A DNA stretch of 26,425 nucleotides from JAKORR01 sp964608495 (GTDB lineage: Bacteria; Armatimonadota; Zipacnadia; Zipacnadales; FEN-943), in NCBI GenBank assembly GCA_964608495.1, contig CAZSOQ010000049.1, positions 1 through 26,425 of the forward strand. Direction: 5' to 3'. A program made the translations under genes and the position numbers. This document shows, one piece after another, positions 13,953 to 23,401 of the stretch (position 1 is its first letter; each line of letters starts with the position of its first letter). The notes below the pieces were generated by a model, which worked only from the letters and a program-made list of their open reading frames with translations, made no database searches and was not told the origin of the DNA.

Positions 13953-14684
13953 ATGACTCGACGGCATGTTCTGGCAGTGGCCCTGGTAGTCCTGGTTGCC
14001 TTTCTCGTAGTGGCGCTGGCCGAGGCGACGATCAAGTACCCCAGCGAGTACCGCAAGCCCCACAGACCCCTGGTAGGGAACATCATCTTCGGCAACGATC
14101 TGCCCTACCTCGACGAGGACAACTTCGTAAGCGTGAAGGAGCAGTTCGTCCTCGGCGAGGACAAGGACATCTCCGCACGGGCTTACTACCCGATGCTCCT
14201 CGGCGAGCTCCGGCAGGAGTTGCAGAAACGAGCGGCGAGAGTGCTGGTCAAGCCCTATCTCAAGTGGCACATGTGCGCTCTCGATGTCTTCAAGCTCGGC
14301 GACGATCCCGAGAAGGATGAGGAGACCCGGGAGAAGCTGTTCACGCTGGAATATGGCAGTCGAGACTTTACGGAGACCGCGGAGTGGGATCAGCAACGCG
14401 TGAACCTGCTGATGGCGGAGGGCGAGGAGAAGAGCGACTTCTGGTGCGACGAGCGCGACGCAGCCTGGGCGACCTACCCGATGAAGTATCCCTTCCCCGA
14501 CGCGCTCATAGGGAAGCCCGGCCGCTACAAGGTCCGGATCGAGTTCTACGACGTCTACGAGGGCGAGACGGGCGAGTACACGGCCTCCTGGGACAAGCAC
14601 GCCGAAGAGATAGACGTCACTCCCGTGGAGGGGAAGCTGAACTTCATCACAGCCCGGGGCGAGTTCACGCTCATCGTCCGCTAG
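13953..14684 (+). CDS. Exported or membrane-anchored protein of unknown function
   Basis: Not recognised. 243 residues from ATG 13953, preceded by GGAGGTGAGG (13938-13947). The N-terminus MTRRHVLAVALVVLVAFLVV is a signal anchor or Sec signal peptide with possible cleavage after ALAEA. The mature part has a charged, helix-rich middle (for example GELRQELQKRAARVLVKPYL) and a C-terminal segment of alternating residues (GKPGRYKVRIEFYDVYEGE) that looks like a beta-sandwich strand set ending in GEFTLIVR. Two Cys residues and several Trp are present but no known catalytic motif. It lies between the methyltransferase and toroid genes on the same strand. Confidence 0.75.
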   Translation: MTRRHVLAVALVVLVAFLVVALAEATIKYPSEYRKPHRPLVGNIIFGNDLPYLDEDNFVSVKEQFVLGEDKDISARAYYPMLLGELRQELQKRAARVLVKPYLKWHMCALDVFKLGDDPEKDEETREKLFTLEYGSRDFTETAEWDQQRVNLLMAEGEEKSDFWCDERDAAWATYPMKYPFPDALIGKPGRYKVRIEFYDVYEGETGEYTASWDKHAEEIDVTPVEGKLNFITARGEFTLIVR

Positions 14685-14769
14685 CGGGGTAGGCCGGCCG
14701 CAGCGCGGGTGGGTCCCGGGCGAGCAGTGGGGAACGCGGGGCGCCGGGCCTTCCGCCTTCCCCGAGGAG

Positions 14770-15771
14770 ATGGTGACCTTGCTGCCCTATGACCCCGTCC
14801 CGTGGCTGATGGCCCAGGAGGGAGTGGCGGCCTTGAGGGCCCGCCGCAGGCTCGGGCTCGAGCGCGACGGCGACGACAGGGCGGTCAGCGTCCTGGAGCG
14901 CTCCTACCAGCGTGCCCAGCTCGCGGACGGCAGCTTCAGCCACAGCCCCATGAAGACGGCGGGGGTCCTGAATCTCCTCGACGACCTGCGGGCCACCGAC
15001 GGCAGTTGCCCGCAGGCCAACGCAGGCGAGTTGATCCAGCGAGGCGCGGCCTTCCTGCTCGCCGTCCTGGAAGCGCAGCCGGGCTACGAAAGGGCGCGAG
15101 GCCTGAAGCCCGGGGCCCTGACGGAGGCCTGTGACCTGTGCGGATTCTTCGGCCCCCACGATCGCCGGCTCGATCCGGAGGTGCTGGCCGGGAACGCGCA
15201 GGAGATGAACTACTACCGCGAGTACGAGCCGCTGCTGGGGCCGAAGTCGCCCGTCCGGGGAGTGCGGCGGGGGAGGCTGGACCGTCCCGGCCCGAGCTCG
15301 TGCTACACCTGGGGCCTGGTCCCGCTGGCCTACACCGTCGAGGCGCTTTGCCGGGCAGGGCACGGGCGCGATCCACGCCTGCAGCCGGCGATCAGGGCGC
15401 TGCTGGGCGCGCAGCGTGACAGTGGGGGATGGTGCCGGAACTTGGCGGGCCACCCGAGCTGCACGGTTCACGTCCTCCGCGCTCTGGGGTCGCACCCGGT
15501 TCTGGGGCGCAGCAAGCACGCGGAGCGGGCACTGGACTTCCTGCGGTCGCGGGGTGCGCACCACTTCGCGGAGATCGAGGCCGCCGCGGCCTGCGACCTG
15601 CCCGCCGCGCGGTACCTGATACGCGCGGGGCTGGCGGCTCTGGCGCCCCAACAGCGCCGCGACGGCACCTTCGGCACCCACCGTCCGCGTGTCGAGCGGG
15701 TCGTGGCGGTGCTGGTGGCCGAGAGAGCGCAGGTTGCGCAGCAACCTCGGGCGCTGAGAGACCGGCCCTAG
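14770..15771 (+). CDS. Prenyltransferase/squalene-cyclase-like alpha/alpha-toroid protein
   Basis: A 333-residue protein with repeats of the terpenoid cyclase/prenyltransferase toroid fold. QW-like motifs are ADGSFSHSPMKTAGVLNLL, AQRDSGGWCRNLAGHPSC and QQRRDGTFGT. A Cys/His cluster (EACDLCGFFGPHD) and SSCYTWGLVPLAYTVEALC are of unknown role; the DxDD motif of class II cyclases is absent, so cyclisation activity is doubtful. The exact start is uncertain: ATG 14770 touches its own GAGGAG (14764-14769), while GTG 14773 or TTG 14779 would have better spacing. No signal peptide is visible. The last residues include VAQQPR, encoded by a palindromic element at 15731-15747. Confidence 0.75.
   Translation: MVTLLPYDPVPWLMAQEGVAALRARRRLGLERDGDDRAVSVLERSYQRAQLADGSFSHSPMKTAGVLNLLDDLRATDGSCPQANAGELIQRGAAFLLAVLEAQPGYERARGLKPGALTEACDLCGFFGPHDRRLDPEVLAGNAQEMNYYREYEPLLGPKSPVRGVRRGRLDRPGPSSCYTWGLVPLAYTVEALCRAGHGRDPRLQPAIRALLGAQRDSGGWCRNLAGHPSCTVHVLRALGSHPVLGRSKHAERALDFLRSRGAHHFAEIEAAAACDLPAARYLIRAGLAALAPQQRRDGTFGTHRPRVERVVAVLVAERAQVAQQPRALRDRP
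15731..15747. repeat. AGGTTGC-N3-GCAACCT palindrome at the end of the toroid gene
   Basis: AGGTTGC (15731-15737) and GCAACCT (15741-15747) pair perfectly around GCA. It is translated in frame as VAQQP, 30 bp before the stop codon at 15769-15771, so it could also act as a terminator-like structure. It is a close relative of 5315-5333 and 25876-25894. Confidence 0.65.
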
Positions 15772-16069
15772 CGCGCGTTCGCCATCGCGAAGCGGCCTGG
15801 GGGTGCCGGGGGTAGAGGGGGCGGCTGGTCCCCCGGATGGGGCCTCCGTCTGGTGCCGGGCGGCGGTCCCCGCCAGGACTCCCGGCTTGCGGCGGGAGAC
15901 CCTCTCGGCCATGCGTCATCTACTGCCGATCGCGAGGCAACTGAGCGCCAAGGTCCGGTGGCGTAGGGCTTGAGACCCCGTTGGCCAACCAGGATGGGTC
16001 CTCCAGACAAGGAGACCCTTCACGTGATGCGTTACCTGACTATCCTCGCGATAGTCCTTGCTCCCGTGC
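15772..16069. other. Convergent intergenic region with a possible truncated gene start
   Basis: 298 bp between two converging genes, with no supported gene. Near its right end AAGGAG (16009-16014) precedes GTG-ATG (16024-16029) and a short hydrophobic reading frame (MRYLTILAIVLAPVPIPSPG) resembling a signal peptide, which then runs antisense into the 3' end of the PQQ gene. It may be the relic of a lost secreted protein or chance. Confidence 0.4.
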
Positions 16070-19000
16070 CTATTCCCTCGCCAGGCAAAGAAGTTGGCCG
16101 TCGGTGGTCGAGAGGTAGAGGCTCCCCTGGGCCGCGGCCATGCCGTCGAAGACAGGTGGCGCGTCTAGTAGGTACTTGGCGACGACCTTGCCGGAATCGG
16201 CGGAGAACACCCACATCTCCGCTCCCTTCCTGCCGTCGAAGGCGCCAAGCGGGTCCTTGGGGTCCACGACGTCGGGCGGCCCGGCCACGACGAGCAGCCG
16301 GTCGGCGGTTCGCTCCCCGCCGTTGCCGAGGGCACTTGCGGCGACCATCGCCCGAACTCTGACCGGTATCCGCAGGGACCAGGCCGCGCCACTGCCGCCC
16401 GAGAACTCGAAGGCTTTGCCGGACTTGCCGTCAACGACCCTTACGGCCTGGGGCAGGCCGTCGTTCCCCTTCCCGGACTCGTCGGCGGCGTCGCCCCGGT
16501 CAAAGGAGAAGCAAAGGACGAGATGCTCGTCGTCGCGTGGGGCCTCGCCGGGCCTGGCATGGTGCTCGCGGATCTCGGCCTCGCTCAGCTCGCGATGGTA
16601 GACCCTTACCTCGTCAATCACTCCCGTCAGGGGGAAGGGCGATTCGTAGTCACCGACACCCGTACTGACATCGGCACCGACCTGGGTGGCCTGGCCCGGT
16701 GGCGCAAGGATCAGGCTTGGCGCGTCGGCTGAGGCCGCGGGCGAGCCATCTATGTAGACGCGGAGGCGCTTGTCCCGGGTCAACTGGCCCACGAGGTGGA
16801 CCCAGCGCCCGACTACCCGCTCATCGGCCCCCACTGCGCTCACCTCGTCGTTGACGCGAATCCCGAATCGCGGCTTGCCCTCCTTCAGCCAAAGGGCGTA
16901 CCCACTCGCCGAGCCGCCCCGGGCCAGCACCACTCCGTCAGGCTGCTCCGCCTTCACCCAGGCCTCAACCGTCAAGGGCTTGCCCATCGGGTTGAGGCTG
17001 TCGGAGTTGGCGACGCTCACCTGGGAGTACTCGTGTCTGGGCCTGGCGGCGACCGTGTAGCCCTGCGCACCCGGCGTGAAGAAGTTGGTGGGGTCGAGCA
17101 TCTTCAGAGTGTCGAACATCCTGACCAGGTAGGCCGACTGGTCGTCGTGGACGACAAGACGGCCCCACGTCTCGGGTCGGCCCAGACTCCAGAAGGCGCG
17201 CTTGAAGTAGCTGTCATCGAGGAAGCCGCCGAGGTTGCGGATTCTGGTGACGCCGGCAACCTCGGCCGGATTTAGCTCCGGATCGAAGCCCAGATGCCGC
17301 ATGTAGACGCCCTGCCCGTCGCCCTGCATGACGTCGGTGAGGGCGCCCTGTTCGGGGTTGAGGTTGTCCTTGAAGGTGTCGGGGTCCATCTGGGGGCCCT
17401 CGATATGGGTCTCGTGGACGAGCTCGCCCCTGGCGGCGTCGAGAGCATAGAGGAACAGCCCGCCGTCGAGATGGGAGGAGCGCCCGGCGGCGACGTAGGC
17501 TAGGCCGTTCTGGACGAGGACGCTGCCGTGAACGGGCCAAGCGGACTCGAGCTGACCGAAGGCGCCGATGAGGCGGTCCTCGGGGGCGGCCCTGAAGCGC
17601 CATACGAGTTCGCCATCACTGGCGCGGAGGCAGTAGACCCACCCGTCGGCCGAACCGAAGAGCAGTGTGCCCTCGTGGTAGGTTGGCGGTCCGTCCACAC
17701 GAGCGCCGGCGGTGAATCCCCAGAGCCTATCGCCGTTGCTGGCGTCCACGGCGAGGACCTGATGCTCGTCTACGAGGGAGAGGAAGACCCTGGCGCCAAC
17801 GACGGTGGGCGGAGAGAGCTTGCCGCCGAGCTTTGACCTCCAGCCGACGCCCAGCCTGGAGGGGAGAGCGGTGTCGGTGGCGCCGCTGCGGAGGGGATCA
17901 TGGCGATAGGTGGGCCAGTCGTCGGCGCTACTCGGTGGGCCTTCGACCGAGCCGTAGGCGGGGCCACGCTCCAGCCTCGGGCCGGTCTTGCGCTCGCTCC
18001 GGGACCGCGGCGGGCTCTCGGGAGCGAGAGCCACGAAGCCGTTGATCTTCTCGTTGATGTAGCACACGCAGGGATGAGGAGGCGCGTACTGCAGGCCGTT
18101 GGCGGGCATCATCCCCAGATGGCAGGCGCCGCGCACCCAGTTGTGTACCGTGTGCTTCCCGCTCTCGAGATCCACGAACTCGGTGCCTCGTCTGCTGGCC
18201 AGGACGTAGCGAGAGGTGGCCTTGTTGCGGTAGCACCGGTGGTGGTGCGGCGCAGTGAAGATGTTTCCCAGGGAGACCTGGCGCTTCACCTCGCCCGTGT
18301 GCACATCGTAGCCGTTGATGCTCAGGGGCCAGTGGTTCTTGACGGTGCGATCGCCCTGCTTGGTTTCCACGGTGCCGAGCTCCGCGCTCCAGGTCCACAC
18401 CAGATCGTCTATGGCGAAGACGTCCTTCCACTGGAACCACAGCCAGCCGATGGCGCGCTTGGGCTGAGACCACAGGCGCTCGCCGGTCTCGGCCGAGAGA
18501 GCCAGGAGTTCCTCGGGCTTGGCGTGCAGCACGACGCCGTCGTGGAGGATCACGCAGCCCACCCAGGCCGCGGGCTCCTTCTCCTCGACCTTCGTGCGCC
18601 AGAGCTCGCGGCCGGTGGAGAAGTCCAGCCCCACGACCTCCTGGCCGTCAAGGAAGCAGAGGAACCTGCCGTCGGCGGCCGGGTTCAGGGCGGGATCAAC
18701 CGGTGGCGGCTTCTCCTCGCCCGGCAGTTGCCATTCGGTGAAATACTCCCTGGCCGAGCCCGCATAGTCCTCCTCGCTTCGCCAGAGGGTCTCACCGGTG
18801 TCGGCCTCGACGGCCACCAGTCTGAGACGTCCCTCGCTATAGACAGAGAGGATCAGAGTGCCGTCGCAGCAGAGAATCTCCCGTGTGTCGGCGGTGCCGT
18901 CATAGGTGCGCAGGACATGCCCGGTAGCGGCGTCGAGCTGGCTCACGGGAGCATGGTATCCGAGAGTGACGTACACCCTGTCGCCAACGGCGACGAGACG

Positions 19001-19846
19001 CCGGGCAAGACTCACCGGCAGGTTGTCCGGGCGGGCCGCAAACCAGTGATTCCTCCACTCTCGCCAGCCCCACTTCTCGATGGGGACCTGCCAGAGGAAC
19101 ACGCCATTGAAGGCATCACGGGCCATGAGGCTCCACTTGTCCGGGAGCGGATGGTTGCCCGGCAGGCTGATCGGGGCCCCGTCAATTATGTAGAAGAGGC
19201 GCCCCTGGGCGGTCACAACCGCGCTCACGCTGGCGTCGCTGTCGTGAGACCGCAGCCAGGTCGGGCCCGCGGTCCACTGGTAGTGCTTGGGTGGCCCGAC
19301 GACCCGGTCCTGGGCAACGGGGTTCCCATCGGGCCCGTGGACATCGTGAGTCCACTCGTCTATGTCATCGGGCCAGGGCTTGGTGATCTTCTCCCACCCG
19401 TCGCCCTTGGCGATGTACGCGACGCCCTTGGGGGCCAGGACGCGACGCACCTCGCGCATGGGTACATCGGCGAGCTGCTCGGCGACCAGCAGATTGACGA
19501 GGTTGTCCGTGTAGGGCAGATGGGACTGGTCCCAATGCTCGACCGACACGGGGCCGTAGAGACGACGGGAGAGAATATGCGCGCGGGCCTGGCTGACCTT
19601 CTCCGGGTCGGAGTCCAGACCGTGCACCAGGTAACGGTCGTTCTGGTGAAGGGCGGCGGTCAGTCTGCCATCGCCGCAGCCGAGGTGAACGACGAGGCCG
19701 CCCTGGACGCCGGTGTCACGCAGGATCTCGGAAGCCAGGGCGTCAGCACTGGGTCGTGGAGGTCGGGCAGCGGCTGCGGCCAGCAGGCCTATCGCCGCCG
19801 GTACCAGGAGGGCCGAAGGCACGGTTCGCTTTCTCACACTCGTCAC
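16070..19846 (-). CDS. Secreted multidomain protein: methyltransferase-like, PQQ-type beta-propeller, LamG domain
   Basis: A 1258-residue exported protein. The N-terminus (MTSVRKRTVPSALLV, then LLAAAAARP) is a Sec signal peptide; GTG 19846 or GTG 19837 (giving MRKRTVPS and a better distance from GAGAGG) may start it. Residues about 35-150 form a Rossmann-type methyltransferase domain (LVVHLGCGDGRLTAAL, GLDSDPEKV, EVRRVLAPKGVAYI). From about 165 on are PQQ/WD-type propeller blades (for example QLDAATGHVLRTYDG, GLDFSTGRELWRT, AVDASNGDRLWGFTAG). A LamG/concanavalin-like domain (about 945-1110, PLTVEAWVKAEQPDGVV, then LTGVIDEVRVYHRELSEAEI) interrupts the propeller, which closes with YLSTTDGQLLCLARE. 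Such fusions are known in environmental polysaccharide degraders, but no function is established; a methyltransferase domain outside the cytoplasm is odd because SAM is not expected there. Confidence 0.85.
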   Translation of the reverse strand: MTSVRKRTVPSALLVPAAIGLLAAAAARPPRPSADALASEILRDTGVQGGLVVHLGCGDGRLTAALHQNDRYLVHGLDSDPEKVSQARAHILSRRLYGPVSVEHWDQSHLPYTDNLVNLLVAEQLADVPMREVRRVLAPKGVAYIAKGDGWEKITKPWPDDIDEWTHDVHGPDGNPVAQDRVVGPPKHYQWTAGPTWLRSHDSDASVSAVVTAQGRLFYIIDGAPISLPGNHPLPDKWSLMARDAFNGVFLWQVPIEKWGWREWRNHWFAARPDNLPVSLARRLVAVGDRVYVTLGYHAPVSQLDAATGHVLRTYDGTADTREILCCDGTLILSVYSEGRLRLVAVEADTGETLWRSEEDYAGSAREYFTEWQLPGEEKPPPVDPALNPAADGRFLCFLDGQEVVGLDFSTGRELWRTKVEEKEPAAWVGCVILHDGVVLHAKPEELLALSAETGERLWSQPKRAIGWLWFQWKDVFAIDDLVWTWSAELGTVETKQGDRTVKNHWPLSINGYDVHTGEVKRQVSLGNIFTAPHHHRCYRNKATSRYVLASRRGTEFVDLESGKHTVHNWVRGACHLGMMPANGLQYAPPHPCVCYINEKINGFVALAPESPPRSRSERKTGPRLERGPAYGSVEGPPSSADDWPTYRHDPLRSGATDTALPSRLGVGWRSKLGGKLSPPTVVGARVFLSLVDEHQVLAVDASNGDRLWGFTAGARVDGPPTYHEGTLLFGSADGWVYCLRASDGELVWRFRAAPEDRLIGAFGQLESAWPVHGSVLVQNGLAYVAAGRSSHLDGGLFLYALDAARGELVHETHIEGPQMDPDTFKDNLNPEQGALTDVMQGDGQGVYMRHLGFDPELNPAEVAGVTRIRNLGGFLDDSYFKRAFWSLGRPETWGRLVVHDDQSAYLVRMFDTLKMLDPTNFFTPGAQGYTVAARPRHEYSQVSVANSDSLNPMGKPLTVEAWVKAEQPDGVVLARGGSASGYALWLKEGKPRFGIRVNDEVSAVGADERVVGRWVHLVGQLTRDKRLRVYIDGSPAASADAPSLILAPPGQATQVGADVSTGVGDYESPFPLTGVIDEVRVYHRELSEAEIREHHARPGEAPRDDEHLVLCFSFDRGDAADESGKGNDGLPQAVRVVDGKSGKAFEFSGGSGAAWSLRIPVRVRAMVAASALGNGGERTADRLLVVAGPPDVVDPKDPLGAFDGRKGAEMWVFSADSGKVVAKYLLDAPPVFDGMAAAQGSLYLSTTDGQLLCLARE

Positions 19847-20112
19847 CCCTCTCGGCTAGGGCCGGTGTGAAAGGTTTCCTGGAGGCGGCCGGGCCTCCTG
19901 CCTTGTGGGAGTCGAGGGAAGGCTGGACTGTCATGGACAGGCTTGCTCCCGGAAGGGGTGCGGGCCGGTTGGGGACAGGACAAGGCGGAAGGACGCCGGG
20001 CCAGGCTGCGCAAAAAGCCCGCGGGCCTACCTGCGCCCTACAGAGTTACAGGCCAAGGGTTACACTACTACGCTGCGCAGTACTGCTTTTCCGGCACTTT
20101 CTGCGCAGCCTC
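19847..20112. other. Intergenic region upstream of the PQQ-propeller gene
   Basis: Part of the 327-bp spacer between the hydrolase stop and the PQQ gene start. No gene or clear promoter was found. TGCGCAG/CTGCGCA motifs recur (near 20008, 20069 and 20101), and the A/T content rises around 20040-20100. The PQQ gene promoter may be here. Confidence 0.35.
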
Positions 20113-20149
20113 GGGAGGCCCCCCTTGGCGTTTGAAAGAGGGGCCTCCC
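20113..20149 (-). terminator. Strong hairpin downstream of the glycoside hydrolase gene
   Basis: GGGAGGCCCC (20113-20122) and GGGGCCTCCC (20140-20149) are perfectly complementary over 10 bp with a 17-base loop. It lies 25 bp beyond the leftward hydrolase stop codon, the expected place for a terminator. There is no T-run after it, so it may be a non-canonical terminator or an mRNA-stabilising structure. Confidence 0.55.
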
Positions 20150-20173
20150 CCGCGGACAGGTGAATCCTCCAGG

Positions 20174-23100
20174 CTAGTGCAGCAGGCGGGCGTCCGCCCA
20201 GTTGCCGTGGTCGGCCGCGATGCCGTCGCCCCCGTCCTCGACCACCAGGGACAGGCGCCTCACGCCTGCGATAGGCACCTCGATCTCCATCACCGGCGTC
20301 GCATACCGCATCAGCGGGCTCCGGAACAGCTCTCTGCCGTCACCCTCGACGACGAAGACGATGGAGTTCGCGTGCACCTCCTGGTCGCAGCCGATCGTGG
20401 CGGCGAATCGGCGGAACCCCGGCCCGCTCTGCGGCCCAACCACCGCGAGGTCGTAGGTGATCCGCGAGTGTGCGTGCGTGCCTATCCCTCGGTGGAACAC
20501 CCGCCCGCCCATACTCATGGTCTGCCCCATCACGCTGCGGTTGCGCTGAACCGTGCCCCATCCGGCCGTCGCCTCGACCCAATCCAGCGTGTCAAGGTAA
20601 ACCCCGTTGATGCGGACGACCTCCCGCTCCGCCGTGCGCACCGGCACCTGAGCGGGGTCCACCTGGGCCGGCCGGGCCAGCACGCGTGACCAGGGGCGCA
20701 ACCCGGGTCGGTAGAGGGGGAAGGCGGGGCCCGGCCCGAACGGCGGCGCCGTGGCCTGCGACTTGACATAACCGCGTAGGAACACGCCGCAGGCCAACTC
20801 CCCGCCTGCCGTCAACTCCGGGCCCTGCGGCACAGCCACGCGGTAACGAATCTCGTGCTCTCCCGCGCTCAGGGTGGTCATGAACCACTGCCAGTGCTCT
20901 CCCGCGGCGGGCTGGGCGGCGCCGAAGGCCCCCTCGGACCCCGACGTCTCCAGCGAGGGCGTGCGGCCGTCCACCGTGACCTCGCACCGCGCGAGCACCA
21001 CGTCGGGCGTCCCTTCGACGAGCACGCAGAGCTGCGATTCCGCATCGGCCCTCAGCCGACCGCCCCCGGAGAAGACCACCACGCTCGTGGCGTCACCCTC
21101 GGGCGCGGTCCAGGACGGACCGTAGGCGGGCGGCTCCTCGCTGTAGACCAGCCGCTCGAAGCCCCGGTTCTCGGTAGATCGCCAGGTGATTCGCGGCCGC
21201 GGCGGGCACGAGTAGGGGAGAGGATCGGCTGCTGTCGGCACAGCCTCGAACACCGCGAGCTNNNNNNNNNNGGCGCGGTCCGACACAGCACCTCCCGCCG
21301 CGGGTAGAGCATCCTTAGCTCGCGACCCCGGCGATCCCCGCTTCCGGCGGGCGAGCCGTCCGGCTCGGGAAGCCGGGCGCTGCTCTGCAGCCTCACCTCG
21401 GTCTCCTCGATCCAAGGGTTGCGGGCGAAGAACAGCTCCCTGTCGGCCGCCGGTTGCTCCGCGACCTCGGCCGCCGAGTAGGCATAGCCGTAGGCCTCGC
21501 GCGCCGCTGGGTCGCCGCCGAAGGGCTCGGGCTCGTCCAGCCTTTCGCGATTCGCCCTGGCCCAGCGCACCAGGTCGGCGAAGAATCGCCACTCGCCGGC
21601 GTCCATGAAGCGCGGGTTGATGTAGGTGGACAGGAACCACCGGCCCCGGCCGATCGCCATGACCGCGTGGTTCTCGAAGTCCCCCGGGCACTGGACCACG
21701 ATGTCGAAGCACTCCAGCGCCGAGTTTGGCATCCAGAAGGCGCTCCGGCCGCGCAGGATGGCGATCTCGCGGGCCGTGGTCATGGATTCGATCCACTCGG
21801 GGCACGGGCAACGCCCGCGAGGGCTATCGTCGCCGAAGGGCCCGATGACGAAGGGCGTGTGCATGAGCCACCAGGGGCTCGGATAGTAGCCGAGGCAGGT
21901 GGGCTCGAGGGCGATGCTCGGGTCCTGCTCCCTTAGGGCATCGAACACGTCCGCCAGGCCCTCGGCGATGGGTTGATAGGACTCGAATCCCGGCCGGTGA
22001 GGATGATTCTGGGCCTCGCAGGGCCAGGCGAGACCGTCAAACTTCACGTGGCCCAGGTTCGCGCGGCGCGCGTGCCCCAGCACGGCGCGCTTGAAAGCCG
22101 ACTGGTACCTGCCGCCCTTGGCGAGGCAGGCGAACTTGCCCAGATGCGAGCCGGGCCCCACCTCGTAGCCCGCGCTCTCGAGCCAGGCGTTGTCCAGCGC
22201 CGGCGGGTACAGGCTGCTCGGCGACACCCACAGCCCGGGCCGACAGCCCATCTCGGCCAGCGCGTCCCTGATCCGCGCAAAGCCCCTCGGGTAGCGCTGA
22301 CGGGCCACTTCCCAGACCGAGTGCGGATCCGACCACCCCATGTCCATCGCGTAGGAATCGAAGAAGAATCCCGTGCGGTCGTAGAGGCCCTGCTTCAGCT
22401 CCGCGATGTTGGCCAGCACGTCCGCCTCGGAGAAGGGCACGGGCATGGTCCACCAGTTGTTGTAGTGCACGTGCAGGTCGGGCGGCTTGACGCGCACGGT
22501 GTCCAGATAGCGCAGGAACGCCCGCCGGACACCGTCGAGCCCTGCCTCGTCCCCCTCCGTGGCGGACCCGAACACGGCCGAGGGCACGTCCACCCACTCG
22601 GCGCCGATCCGCACGTAGGAGTGCTGGGCCAGCCACATCGCGTCGCCCTCAACCTGACAGATGACCGACGGGTGCTCAACGCCGGCGAAGATACCGTCGC
22701 CCACGATGGGGCAGGACACGTGGGGCGGCCCGATGCGCTGCAGGCTCTGCCCGGGAACCCGAATCTCGAGCAGCCCGACGCGCTGGATGGTGAGCGGCCC
22801 CCCGGTCGCGGGGGCGTCGCCGTCCACGGCGCGAACCTTCGTGGCGATCCGCAACGTGCGGCCGTCCGCGCAGAACGAGAATTCCTGGCGCACCTCGACC
22901 GGGGGCTCGGCCAGGACCTTCCGCAGGACGATCGCGCGCCCGCCCGAATCCGTCGTCTTCTCCAGCTCCGCGAAGCCCTGATCGCCCAGATTGGTCCTGC
23001 GCCCTGGGCCGCCCGGCCCACCGCCGTCCTCGGTCTGCAGGCTGAAGAGCGGGCCGGTGATGCTCCACTCCCGGCCTGTCCTGGTATCGCGGTAGCCCGA

Positions 23101-23226
23101 CCAGCGATAGCCGCCGTCGCGCAGGTCGAACAGGGCCTCGACGCCGTCTTCGCCCTGGAGCGTGGCCCCTTCGGCCCCGGCCGCAGGATGGCACAGGCTA
23201 AGGCACAGTGAGACGAAGATCGTGAT
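20174..23226 (-). CDS. Clan GH-D-like glycoside hydrolase (alpha-galactosidase-like) with C-terminal NPCBM domain
   Basis: An exported enzyme of about 1015 residues. The reading frame continues upstream of the first GTG (22893) through a plain beta-sandwich domain to a signal-peptide-like stretch (ITIFVSLCLSLCHPAAGAEG). No ATG, GTG or TTG occurs in frame there; AAGGAGG (23239-23233) stands 6 bases before ATC 23226, which is taken as the start. The barrel domain begins YNNWWTMPVPFSEADV and has FFFDSYAMDMGW and HVKFDGLAWP, where Asp at about 397 fits the K-x-D nucleophile of GH27/GH36/GH31 enzymes; the acid/base is unclear (FGDDSPRG is a candidate). The C-terminal 145 residues are a clear NPCBM module (WVEATAGWGTVQRNRS, GRVFHRGIGTHAHSRITYDL, EDGGDGIAADHGNWADARL). 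A 10-N gap (21262-21271) puts the two halves in different frames. Confidence 0.8.
21262..21271. other. Assembly gap, 10 N, frame-breaking
   Basis: Ten N inside the glycoside hydrolase gene. The frame before the gap (minus strand, ending LYPRREVLCRTA) and after it (starting LAVFEAVPTAADP) differ, so the true gap length cannot be 10, or a base is lost at an edge. The flanks do not share an obvious overlap. Confidence 0.95.
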
Positions 23227-23337
23227 ACTCAGCCTCCTTAGTCGGCCCTAAGCGCCCGCCCCTTCGGCGCTTGCTAACGATACCCTTGCCCGAGCCACTG
23301 TGCGAGGGCTCCGGCGGTCTGCACCCTTGTGGGAGGG

Positions 23338-23358
23338 CTGGGGCGGTTTGCGCCCCAG
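23338..23358 (-). terminator. Hairpin downstream of the DUF6785-like gene
   Basis: CTGGGGCG (23338-23345) and CGCCCCAG (23351-23358) are perfectly complementary over 8 bp with a GTTTG loop, 44 bp beyond the stop of the leftward membrane-protein gene. A similar but imperfect GAGGGCT-GCGGTCTGC segment lies about 35 bp away. No T-run follows. Confidence 0.5.
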
Positions 23359-23401
23359 CGCGACGGCCTTCCGCAGCGACCCCCGCCGCCGCCATCACAC
23401 C

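Noticed and set aside
17900..19870. Long rightward open frame (656 codons) opposite the PQQ gene
   Set aside because: Its product is Gly/Arg/Val-rich without domain character, and the opposite strand encodes clear propeller and methyltransferase motifs. It is a shadow caused by high G+C.
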